Below, piece by piece: positions 12,301 through 21,202 of a stretch of DNA of 64,000 nt. The stretch is from contig NW_003314275.1 in the NCBI RefSeq assembly GCF_000143415.4, positions 1,850,697-1,914,696 on the forward strand, written 5' to 3'. Within the stretch, counting starts at the first letter, position 1. Each line of letters starts with the position of its first letter. The translations under genes and the position numbers were made by a program. Origin of the DNA: Selaginella moellendorffii. Lineage: Eukaryota > Streptophyta > Lycopodiopsida > Selaginellales > Selaginellaceae. The notes beneath the pieces were generated by a model. That model did no database searches. It worked only from the letters and a program-made list of their open reading frames with translations, and was not told where the DNA came from.

Positions 12301-13658
12301 GAGTATTTCAAACCGCTTCAGGAAGTAACACCAGCAACTCCGCCAAAGGTTCCTGTCGCGGAGTTCTTTAAACCGGCACCACCTCAGGAGTTGACACCGT
12401 CAATCCCGCTGGACGCACCACCGGCGCTTCAAATTGCAGAGCTTCTGAAACGTGTAATCCCTTGGAGCATACCCCGAGGTAATGGCTGTTTATCTTCCTT
12501 TGTTCGGTCTCTAACTGGTTTCTTATCTTGTTAGTGTTTACCGTGGATCCGCAATGGACTGTTGCCGTTGGGGAAGAAAGTAAGGAGAAGGAGGTTCAAT
12601 CCATGCGTGTGAAGCGTGAAGTGGAAGAGTTCTACTCGGACCCAGGCCTGATCCCCGAGAATCCAAGGGATCCATGGGACGTAGAGCCGGACTACGACGA
12701 CTCCCTCACCCTCCAAGTTCCACTGGAAGATGGACAGGACAAGGCAGAAGGTACAACAATCCCGCAAGCTCCAGAACCACCTCAGGCGGCTACCGCAAGT
12801 GCCCCGGCTCACGACCCCGAGCTGCTGGCACTGCTACTGAGGAATCCAGCTCTGGTGTCCGAGCTCACGTCCGGCGTGGTAAAGCCTGACAGCACCCTCA
12901 AGCCGGTAAGTTGCATTCATTTCTTCTTCTTCTTTTGGAGCACGGCTTACACGCTGGTGTGTTGGTTTTGGCAGCTCCAACCTGTGCAGGCCGGTGGCGT
13001 AGCATCGCTTCTTCACGGCATCCAACAACAACAACAACAGCAGGTAATGTCTCATCAGTTCCAAAGAGATTCCGCTCCTCCACAGCCACCACAGTTCCAG
13101 CCGCAGGGTCTGGAGCTCCCGTACCGAGAAAGAGAGCAGCAGCAGCAGCAGCAGCCATTCTACCTCCCAGGTTCGACGAGTTCTTTAGTAGTGGCACCGC
13201 AAGCTCCAAATGCCGGAGACGCTACTGGGCGAGTTCCATGGAATGCTCTTGAGATGTTCCAGGCCCAGGCAAAGGGCGGCGGCGGCGGCGGCGGCGGCGG
13301 TGGTGTTGGTGGCTATGGTGGTAGCGGTGGTGGTGGCGGTGGTGGCGGCGGTGGGTTTAGCAATCTCGTCCCACCGGCCAGAGATTTCAATGCAAATGCC
13401 AATGGAGGAAACCCGCAACTTTGGAACCGAGTAAGTAATAATAATGTGTCGTTTGGCCAGCATCACCACCAGCATCATCATCATGCTCATCATCATCAAG
13501 GCATGGAAATGAGATCGTCCCTGGCGCATAATTTAGATGGGTCTGCTAGATTCGCAAGGCCGCCGCCACCCCATCCTCCACAACACCACCAACAAAGCAG
13601 CTGGTTTAATAATAATAATCATACTAGGAGCTCCATACCGCCGCGGCCTGGCTGGTAA
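9370..13658 (+). CDS. LD: LUMINIDEPENDENS-like homeodomain protein
   Basis: LD is a nuclear protein of the autonomous flowering pathway in angiosperms; a spore-bearing plant would use it for something more general. Fourteen exons, all phase-consistent: 9370-10353, 10410-10437, 10488-10618, 10678-10946, 11005-11098, 11151-11244, 11296-11391, 11454-11484, 11543-11589, 11642-11762, 11813-11880, 11939-12478, 12535-12905, 12975-13658; 1185 aa. The divergent homeodomain (about 300-402) shows QVDELQSLLKVQYSLTGANP and DVFALKDTVTKKEVLELSAL. A TFIIS-N/LW-like helical region (about 432-560) follows, with SSLEAFEKLLDHMR. A conserved VFTVDPQWTVAVGEESKEKE block and EPDYDDSLTLQVP lie near 825-895. The C-terminus is Gln-, Gly- (13275-13360) and His-rich (13459-13500). 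Exon 11 has a TAGCAG tandem acceptor. Confidence 0.93.
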
Positions 13659-14103
13659 CATACCAAATTTTTGGAAAGAATGGCATTTTATTTTTATCTT
13701 TTTCTTACTTTCCGTTTTAAATAAAAAGAATTTCAATTTTTTCTTGGGTAAATTAGACACTTTATTTTAAGAAACATTATTTTAAAATAATTTAAAAGAA
13801 ATGGAAAAATTGTTTATAAAAAAGGGAGTTTTCTTTAAAGCTAAAGGTTTTGTTAAGATTAACTTTGTTTAATGTGAGACTTTCCCTTTTACCATTTTAG
13901 GCAAAGTGAAAAAGTAGCCGTTGCGGTGAGGTGGCGATCCAACGGCCACGATGCCCGGGCATTGGCCACGTGGACGGCCGGCTGGACTGTTTTGGAGCTT
14001 AGCGTGTCGCGCGCCATGTATAATCGATTATTCCCAGCTCTTCTCTCGTGACGGACGCGCTTTCTTCTTCTTCTTCTTCATCGTCTTCTCCGGAGCTCCA
14101 TCC
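13659..14103. promoter_or_regulatory. LD 3' flank and SAUR-like gene promoter
   Basis: 13659-13900 is AT-rich (LD 3' UTR side). 13910-14000 is GC-richer, with GATCCAACGGCCACG at about 13936 and a GGCCACGTGGACGG G-box at about 13962. Pyrimidine (TTC)n near 14063 lies in the probable 5' UTR. A longer open frame from 13951 through a run of Phe codons is regarded as untranslated. Confidence 0.45.
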
Positions 14104-14730
14104 ATGGCGATGGCGATGGCGAAGAACAGGGTAAGGAGGAAGATGTGTGACAGGGTCGAGGAGCTGGAAGAGGTGGATCGGCATCCCCTGCTGGTGCACC
14201 ATCGCCGCCGCCGCCCGGCGCCGCGGAAATTCGCGTCATCGCTCCCCAATTTCTCGCCCGCGCGGAGCTCGAGCGCCAAGAACAGTGGCAGTGGCAATGG
14301 GGCAAGCTCCTCGATTCTATCGTGCGTGGGGCTGAGCGGTGAGGGCAAGCGAGGCAAGAATCTCGTCACGCTCGTGGTGGGCGAGGAGGAGAGGGCATTT
14401 AGGGTAGAGCCACAGATCCTGGATCACGGAGTCGTCCAGTGCTTGCTGGAGAAGACGACGCGCTGCGAGGCGATCGATCGCGAGTGGCGAGAGGCGGAAG
14501 AGATCGAGGAGGAGGGGGATAGCGCGTTGTTCGCCGCGCTGGATGGATCTAGCGTCCGTCGCTCATGGTCCATGGATCACCACCACCAACGTCATCGCCA
14601 CCCCCACCGCCGAGTGATTCGTGTCGATTGCGATGCGATCCTGTTCGAGCACATCCTGTGGCTGCTTGGGAGGGACGATCCATCGCTGCGGCACCTGAAT
14701 GTGGACGAGCTCATGGAATTCTACTCGTGA
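14104..14730 (+). CDS. SAUR-like (small auxin-up RNA) family protein
   Basis: Single-exon gene, 208 aa. The C-terminal half carries the SAUR-type fold: LVTLVVGEEERAFRVEPQIL, DHGVVQCLLEKT, then RVIRVDCDAILFEHILWLL and DDPSLRHLNVDELMEFYS at the end. This resembles the longer SAUR-like subgroup with an extended basic N-terminus (here Arg-rich, RVRRK and HHRRRRPAPRK) and an inserted acidic and His-rich loop between the two conserved blocks (about 140-170). Classical SAURs activate plasma-membrane proton pumps by inhibiting PP2C.D phosphatases; whether this divergent subgroup does so is unknown. The start is the ATG of MAMAMAKNRV at 14104. Confidence 0.78.
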   Translation: MAMAMAKNRVRRKMCDRVEELEEVDRHPLLVHHRRRRPAPRKFASSLPNFSPARSSSAKNSGSGNGASSSILSCVGLSGEGKRGKNLVTLVVGEEERAFRVEPQILDHGVVQCLLEKTTRCEAIDREWREAEEIEEEGDSALFAALDGSSVRRSWSMDHHHQRHRHPHRRVIRVDCDAILFEHILWLLGRDDPSLRHLNVDELMEFYS

Positions 14731-15122
14731 TTCGGCAGGAAGAGGAGAACCAAACAAAAAATCGCGATGGTTCCTCCGGATTGCATAGATCGAGCTTCGA
14801 ATTACTACGAATTTCGCGGCTCCAAGTCCTCTAGCCTCTGGATTTAACCTCCATAGCTCACAAGGATCGAGCAAATAACCGTCTAGAGATTTGTCATGAT
14901 CGATCGAACACTAGAAAAAACTTTGGAAGATATCGCAAGGATTTTGTCAAACAAATCAAAAGCTGTATGACATTTCTTATTCTATTGCTTTTAGACGACG
15001 ACCCGAGCTTTCAGCCATGGTCTCGCAAATCCTACACACGTTTTTGCCAGAAGGAGCTAGCTAGCTCGTCGAGAGATGGAGAACAAAAAAAAGGAGGCCG
15101 GAGAGTCAGCTCTCTCGATCGA
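14731..15122. other. Convergent 3' flanks of SAUR-like and CPN20 genes
   Basis: 392 bp between two stop codons on opposite strands. Nothing coding or repetitive was recognised; it is expected to hold both 3' UTRs. Confidence 0.4.
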
Positions 15123-16257
15123 TCAGGACAAGATCGCGAGCAAGTCGGACACTCTCATCACTACGTACTGGCTGTTGTCTTTGTTCTTAAACTCGTTTCC
15201 AGCGTACTTAGAGTAGAGAACATTGTCACCGATCGACACTTCTAGCGGCTTCCGGGTTCCATCTTCGCCATAAGATCCAGGACCGACGGCGACCACCTGA
15301 AAGATCGAATAGATCACTTAGAACTTTAAAGTTTCTAAGAACTGGAGAACTTAAAAGTTTCTAAGAAGTCAAGAACTTACCTCTCCGATCACTGGTTTTT
15401 CCTTGACGCTGTCTGTCAAAAGCACTCCACCAGCCGTTTTGTCCTCAGCCTCTGCAACCTGTTTGGAAAGTCGCTGTTGTCATTTCTTCCGAAAAGAGAA
15501 TCAGACTTGCCTTGATCAGGACCCTGTCATTCACAGGCTTGAGATCTTTGATGTCCTCGGTGGATAGCAGCCCAATCACGTCGTCCTCCTTGAGGAGGAT
15601 GTGGTCAGCACCATTGAACTGGATCTCCGTGCCGGCGTACTTTGAGTAAACGATCGTGTTTCCGACCTGCGAGGCAAACAAAAACTATGCTCTTCGCACG
15701 ACACGAATCGAAAAAACCACGTACCGTCACACAAGATGGAACGCTCTTCTCGCCAATTTTCTTCCCTTCGCCAACTTCGACTACTTCTCCACTCTGAGGC
15801 TTGGTTTGCGTGGTCGTGGGAAGAATGATTCCACCATCGGACTTCTCCTCCGAGGCTTGGATCTTGACAAGCACGCGGTCGCCAAGAGGCTTCAAAGTTT
15901 TGTACTGCTAAAAGAAAGGAGCTCAAACGCACATTTCAGGCAATCCATCCAAAGCTTCGAAACAGCTCGCGAGAAACTCACCGTTGGAGGAGCAGTCACG
16001 GCAGCTCTCGCCACACCGGCTGATAGTCGACTAGCAGCCGAGGATTTGCTGCCGGCCACTGAATCGATGGAGAGAGAGAGCGCGGCGAATTCCCCCTGGC
16101 ACAAACGCGATACCCGATTGAGCACACGAACTGCCTAGACGTGGATTACCTTGAGCTTCCGGAAACAAGCCTGCTGATTCGAAGAATACTTCCCGCTCGC
16201 GCTGCTGAGCAGCAGCGAAGCGCCGGCGCACGAAATGCTCCCCACTGTAGCTGCCAT
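15123..16257 (-). CDS. CPN20: Plastid co-chaperonin 20 (tandem GroES domains)
   Basis: Lid of the plastid Cpn60 folding chamber. Exons (minus): 16257-16150, 16095-15982, 15904-15725, 15666-15511, 15458-15381, 15296-15123; 269 aa. Residues 1-74 are a Ser/Ala-rich transit peptide ([14 protein letters not shown]). Two Cpn10 modules follow: [20 protein letters not shown] (from about 77), and after the linker [18 protein letters not shown] a second module with [18 protein letters not shown] and [10 protein letters not shown], ending VSDLLAILS. The mobile-loop positions GGIILP and GGVLLT are intact in both halves. Intron 4 (15510-15459) is GC-AG (AAG|GCAAGT). Intron 1 was placed at 16149-16096 because nearer AGs would give 15-19 bp introns or a stop. 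Exon 3 has a tandem TAGCAG acceptor. Confidence 0.95.
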
Positions 16258-16730
16258 TCCGGCCAGGAGCGCTAGGATGCACTATTTCCACTCGCGGCAC
16301 CGCTGGGACGAAGAAGAATGCCGCAAGGAAGAAGAAGCTTTTGTCGCCAAAACCGCCCTAGAATGCTACCAAGGGTTTCGGACAGGGAGAAGCTTCGAGA
16401 CGTCCAGATGAACGGCCAGGATCGCGTCACATTATGGTTAAGGTACCGTACTCTTATTAACCCAACCGTACGCTTTAGTTTATCTTAAACCCTTCTTACA
16501 ACGGCCCCTTTAGCTTAAACCCTCCCTTAATCAGATGAACGGCCAGGATTGCGTCACATAGTACTCTCACTAACATAACCTTACGATTTAGTTTAGCTTA
16601 AGCCCTCCAGTCTAATTCAGCGGTTGAGATATTTTTCAAACGAATGGCACGGAATGTGCCACAGCACTGTTTTATTAAACCTACCGTTTACCTTAAACCC
16701 TCGCTTTTAATCGTCTCTTTTGTCTCGGCT
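16258..16730. promoter_or_regulatory. Shared divergent promoter of CPN20 and KAB1 with a tandem repeat
   Basis: 473 bp between divergent start codons. A unit starting CAGATGAACGGCCAGGAT is present twice, at about 16406 and 16531, followed each time by GCGTCACAT and a run of TTAGYTTA-like words (period about 125 bp). AAACCCT (telo-box-like) words recur at about 16489, 16516 and 16695. Regulation of both genes from here is inferred from position. Confidence 0.55.
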
Positions 16731-18129
16731 ATGTCGTCGAGCGCTATGCAATACCGGCATCTAGGGAAGACGGGGCTCAAGGTAAGCGTGCTCGGCTATG
16801 GCGCCTGGGTCACATTTGGGAACCAGCTCGATGTCAAGGACGCCAAGATCTTGCTCTCGCGCTGCCGCGACTCGGGGATCAATTTCTTCGACAATGCCGA
16901 GGTCTACGCCAACGGCAGGGCGGAGGAGATCATGGGGCAAGCGATCCGGGAGCTGGGATGGAAGAGATCCGATGTGGTGATCAGCACCAAAATATTTTGG
17001 GGAGGGCCAGGGCCAAACGATAAGGGGCTGTCCAGGAAGCACATTATCGAGGGCGTCAAGGCGTCGCTCAAGCGGCTGGAGATGGAGTATGTGGATCTCC
17101 TGTATTGCCACAGGCCCGATCCGGCCACGCCCATGGAGGAGACGGTGCGAGCTATGAACTATGTGATCGATCACGGGTGGGCGTTCTACTGGGGGACGAG
17201 CGAATGGACCGCCCAGCAGATCACCGAGGCGTGGGAGGTGGCCAGGAGATTGGGGCTTATTGGGCCTTGCGTGGAGCAGCCAGAGTATAATCTTCTCGCC
17301 AGAGACAAGGTGTGTGTTCTTGGTCCATTCTCTTTTTCATTGCATGGTTTCCTTGTTGTTTGTGTTCTTTCTGGGTGACAAGCATGTTGGTTGGAAATTT
17401 TATTCTTTCGAGGTGGGTGATGAGACCCAATGTTTTCTTTCGGACGTGCTAGCTTGCAGCATTGCCAAGTGAAAGATTCCAGCTACAGTGGTGTGTCACT
17501 CTTTTTCGTTCTTTGCTTGGAATTTTGGTCATTGATTACGCTCTCCATCTTTGTTTTCTTTCTTCCAGGTGGAAGTGGAATATCTTCCACTGTACAGTAG
17601 CTATGGGATCGGCGTGACGACTTGGAGTCCTCTGGCGTCAGGAGTTCTGACTGGAAAGTATACCAAATTCAGCATTCCACCTGACAGCCGCTTCTCGCTG
17701 GAAAACTACAAGGTCTCCGACTTGTTTTTGTATTGGGTTTCTAGATCTCTTCTGACGATTGTCTCTGCGTCATGACAGAACTTGGCAAATCGATCCTTGG
17801 TTGATGATATTCTACTCAAAGTTGACAAGCTCCGACCTATCGCAGCCAAGCTCGACGTTTCTCTGGCGCAGCTCGCCATTGCGTGGTGTGCTTCGAATCC
17901 AAACGTCAGCTCCGTGATAATGGGAGCTACAAAAGAAAGCCAAGTGAGTTATCTCTATCAATTCCTTCTCCTTCTGGATGTTTTCTAAAAAGATGTACTT
18001 TTTTATATGCTCCAGCTGATAGAGAATGTGAAAGCTCTGGAATTGCTACCCCGCCTCACGCCGGATGTAATGGACAAGATCGAGGCCGCTGTCATGAGCA
18101 AGCCAAAAAAGCCTGACCTCTATCGCTGA
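16731..18129 (+). CDS. KAB1: Aldo-keto reductase, voltage-gated K+ channel beta subunit
   Basis: Cytosolic NADPH-binding beta subunit that associates with Shaker-type K+ channels. Exons 16731-17309, 17569-17712, 17779-17943, 18016-18129; 333 aa, near the plant KAB1 length. The TIM-barrel aldo-keto reductase signatures are present: [31 protein letters not shown] with catalytic Asp54 and Tyr59, Lys87 in [11 protein letters not shown], and His127 in LLYCHRPD. Cofactor-side motifs include [46 protein letters not shown] and [20 protein letters not shown]. The first intron (259 bp) is the longest. A degenerate partial copy of its last two exons lies 126 bp downstream. Confidence 0.95.
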
Positions 18130-18254
18130 GACGAGAGAGTGCGGTGGTCCTTAAATGCTTGTTTTACACGTTCCTGAGATAAATTCTTGGAGAGGTATGA
18201 TAAAAGATCATTTTTTAAAATCAAGTTTTCTTGGAAGTTTTCAGTCGATCAACA

Positions 18255-18390
18255 AAATATCAGCTCCGTGATAACGGGAGCTTGATCGAAAGAAACAAAG
18301 TGAGAGCTTTAGAATCAAATGGACAAGAGCAAGGCCACTGTCATGAACAAGCCAAAAAGAACGCATGAGTGACCTCTATCGTCAAGATAG
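18255..18390 (+). pseudogene. Degenerate partial copy of KAB1 exons 3-4
   Basis: TCAGCTCCGTGATAA-GGGAGC, GTGAGAGCTTTAGAAT, ATGGACAAG, CACTGTCATGAACAAGCC and GACCTCTATCG follow in the same order as in the end of KAB1 (17908-18125). The 72-bp intron between the two exons and about 20 bp of exon 4 are missing. It contains stops and cannot encode a protein. It may be a processed fragment or a tandem duplicate with deletions. Confidence 0.75.
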
Positions 18391-18707
18391 GACTTGGGAT
18401 GCGTTTGATCACATCTTTGCTGTGATCATTTGTATTCATCCGATCCAACACAGGACGGGGAGATCTTTCGGCGATGATTTTGGTCTAGTTTCCTGACAAG
18501 TTGGGGGCCTAGTTTACACTTTTATTTTCTCGGTCGCAGCGTCGGGCATGAAACACGAGACGAAAGGAAAACTATTGGAGATTGGAATCGCAATTTTGTC
18601 AATTCAATCTTTGGGCCTGAGTGGGACGGTGGTGGGTTCTCATGATTAAACAAGCCCGATTCGCTTCTCCATCGCTTTTGATTGACCCAAAGAAAGAAGA
18701 AACTCAC

Positions 18708-18709
18708 AC

Positions 18710-18748
<39 letters not shown>
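18708..18748. repeat. (GA)n microsatellite
   Basis: Almost uninterrupted GA dinucleotides, broken once by GG. It lies in the convergent interval between KAB1 and the DUF1685 gene. The rest of 18391-18929 shows no other feature. Confidence 0.9.
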
Positions 18749-18929
18749 TCCTGGGATCTTGCCACGGCAGCACATCCTTACACGTGTCATAATTTGAGGA
18801 CCACAAAAGCTTGGCTCCATTATACTAGCTATAGCTTGGAAGTTCCAACTTGGAAGAGCTCATAGTCTCCTTTGAGACGATCAAGGAGCTCTGGCGATGG
18901 ATCCATCTATGGAGTCCATCACAAGAAAT

Positions 18930-19659
18930 CTAGCAGCATTGCCGGACAGTGCACGCCACAGCCTGCGCCCAATGCCGCAGCCTCGTCTTCACCACTTGCG
19001 GATGATCCCCTGCCAAAGACAGGGAGAAATCAGCCAAAAACATCTCTAAACCCTAGCTAAAACCCACCTGGGCTCGCGATCTTCCACTCCACCGGGCTGG
19101 ACGACCCGCTGGACTCGCTCCCATTCTCCTGGAAGTGGCGGAGCGCGTGGCAAATCTCCAGCGCCGGGAGCGTCTCGCACAGCCGCGGATCCTCGCAATC
19201 GAATCGGAAGCCCAGATCAATGCAGCCGCGCAGCTCCTCCAGATCGTCGTCCGTGAGGCTGCGCGTGCGTGTTCTTCGCAGCCTGGGTGTGGCGGGGCTG
19301 GATTCCTCCAAGATTGACGCCAATGGAGGTGGCTTCTGGCCGCAATCCGACGCCGAGCGGCCCAGCGCGCGATCCTTGCCCGCGGGATCCAGCTCCAGGT
19401 CGCGCAATTCGTCCAGGAGCGACTGATCGCGCCGCCGCTCCCACGCCTCCTCGCAAATCGCCTGTGACGACCACGATCTCTGCCGGGACAGCCTCCGGCG
19501 AGGAGCTTTTGGAATCACTTCTTCGTCCACCATGATCTCTTCCTGCGATCCTTTGCAAAAGGGAAGACTTGTAGCCACAACCTTTTCTCCCTTTTCCTCG
19601 ACATCGAGCTCGATTTCCTCCAATTTCTCCATCGCGCAGCTGCGATCATCCAATTCCAT
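18930..19659 (-). CDS. DUF1685 family protein
   Basis: Plant-specific family of unknown function. Exons (minus): 19659-19068 and 19009-18930, one 58-bp intron, 223 aa. Family landmarks: APRRRLSRQRSWSS, RSLTDDDLEELRGCIDLGF, CEDPRLCETLPALEICHALR and, spanning the splice junction, WKIASPGDHPQVVKTRLRHW followed by AQAVACTVRQCC. Without splicing the frame would end at SPGGF and lose the conserved C-terminus, so the intron is well supported. The N-terminal 60 residues are acidic and not conserved. No membrane segment or signal is seen. A start nine codons later is possible. Confidence 0.9.
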
Positions 19660-20021
19660 CGCCCCTCTTCCTCCACTCGAGTGGCAAAAATAAATTGGAA
19701 AGATCCTTGTAATGTAGAAATAGCTCCAAGGTCACTTAATGCTTAAATTTACAGTGGCGACCAACTGGAAGGCAAAGCTCTGTGTTGTTTGTGGCTATGG
19801 CGGCTGGAACGAGCGACCTGGTGGCTTTTACGCAGCCCGGGCTGGAATTCCATCTCAGAATCGGCAGCCATCACAACCGTCCAATCCAAGCCCTCGTTTT
19901 CTCTTTAGATAACCCGGCAGGCATTTTTCACATTATCATCTACAGCCTCGAGAAAGAATCATACACTCAAAACCAAAAAGAAAAAGAAAGAAGCAATCAA
20001 TCGATCCATCCATCGCTGCTG
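19660..20021. other. Interval between DUF1685 start and At4g08330-like stop
   Basis: 362 bp; upstream region of the DUF1685 gene. AACCGTCCAATCC occurs near 19877, an upstream word common in this window. A short plus-strand open frame (from 19782) has no family and is ignored. Confidence 0.35.
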
Positions 20022-20707
20022 CTACTGATTGCAAATCTCGTCCTTTTTCCCCTCCTGATCTAGCTTCGTCTTCTCACTGCTGCGCTGCTCGAATCTTTTC
20101 TCTTCATCTCCCTCCTTGGCTTCCTCCAGAGCTTTCTCATCTTTGGCGGCTAGAAGAACCTCGGGAGCTTTCTCCTGATCTCCATCTTTGGCTTGGAATC
20201 CACCGTCGAGCTCCTGCTCTGGCTGCAACGCCCTGATCTTGATGCAAAATCTCTTCCCATCGTCTGTGCTTCGATCCACATCCAGGCAGCCGATCACCGA
20301 CGACGAGATCCCCGACTCCAGATGCCCGATGGTGGCACCGCATTGCCGGCACAAGAGCCGCGTTTGCATTCTCTGGATCCCCCACTTCCCTGGCGATTCG
20401 AAGTACGGGCCACACTTGACCTCGTCCAGCATTCTAAACCGGCTCTCATCGATCGAGAGGAAGTAGAGGATCCCTTTCCTGCTAGTTTTGGAGTACCTGG
20501 GACCGATGCTCGTGATGAGCCGATCGGAGGAGCTGAGATTGAGCTTGAACGCGCACCTCCCGCAGCTGGAAAGCAGAGAATTAGCTCGACTGGAGCAAGA
20601 AATCCGCGAAGAAGAGCTCGAAGAAAAGCCCATCGACGATCTCGCGTGGATGAATTCCTTTACCTGTAGGAAACGTCTCTGGTCGATCCCGTCGCCGATA
20701 CCGCCAT
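20022..20707 (-). CDS. At4g08330-like protein with two CxxC zinc knuckles
   Basis: Conserved plant protein of unknown biochemical role, annotated in Arabidopsis as the chloroplastic At4g08330-like group. Exons (minus): 20707-20664 and 20565-20022, 195 aa. The join gives DVSYSCGRCAFKLNLSSSDR, the expected N-terminal block; a longer unspliced open frame on the same strand is out of phase with it. Other blocks: SIGPRYSKTSRKGILYFLSI, DESRFRMLDEVKCGPYF, TRLLCRQCGATIGHLE and KRFCIKIRALQPEQEL. CGRC and CRQC probably bind one zinc. A charged, repetitive Glu/Lys tail of about 57 residues follows and looks lineage-specific. It is divergent from the galactosyltransferase gene. Confidence 0.85.
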
Positions 20708-21202
20708 GGAATGCTAGCGCCTCCTCGCAGCAATGCCTCCTACCATAGCCACTGGGACAAACCCTAAGCACGTCTTTCTCCACCATTGCCGGAAAATGCC
20801 ATTTCTTTAACGGCCAGCTGACGGAATATTCTTGAGAGCGGATATGCCGCCACGTATAGCCGTTGGTTCTCTTAAAATCCGACGGCTCTCTAGCGTTTGA
20901 TGTTTTCAAAGGAAGCAACGATGGGTTTGTCCTCCTGGCGCCAGGGCGTCCGATCGATCAGCGCGAAATCTCGCGTATTGCAGCTGGATTTCGCTGCTGC
21001 GCGGCGCGCACAGCACGGTGAATCGCTTGCCTGAATCGCAGGGATTGAGCAGCGCGCTTGTCATGAAGCTCAGGGTTTTCTCCGGCATTGGAAGAGCTCG
21101 GGCACTCGCAGATCTGTATTGCATTGAGTGGAGCAAGCATTTGTGCTGGCATCTCCGGCTCCAATCTCTGCGGCGCTAGGCTACCAGAAATTTTTTGGGA
21201 GA
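20708..21202. promoter_or_regulatory. Divergent promoter region, At4g08330-like / galactosyltransferase
   Basis: 495 bp between divergent starts. TAACGGCCAGCTGACGG (about 20809) and AGCCGTTGG (about 20857), plus CCGACGGC (20879), are motif-like. A minus-strand open frame from 21090 to 20906 (MPEKTLSFMTSALL...) has gene-like codons but no recognised family; it could be a small gene or 5' UTR. Confidence 0.4.

Noticed and set aside
12383-13658. Extra intron at the CAG|GTAATG after the Gln run in LD (about 13040)
   Set aside because: The nearest AG would make a 15-bp intron; the frame is open without it.
16096-16149. A 15- or 19-bp intron 1 in CPN20
   Set aside because: Too short for spliceosomal removal; a later AG gives a 54-bp intron with the correct phase.
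20664-20918. Upstream extension of the minus-strand frame in the At4g08330-like gene
   Set aside because: In the continuous frame the conserved DVSYSCGRC block is lost; a GT-AG intron and a start at 20707 restore it.
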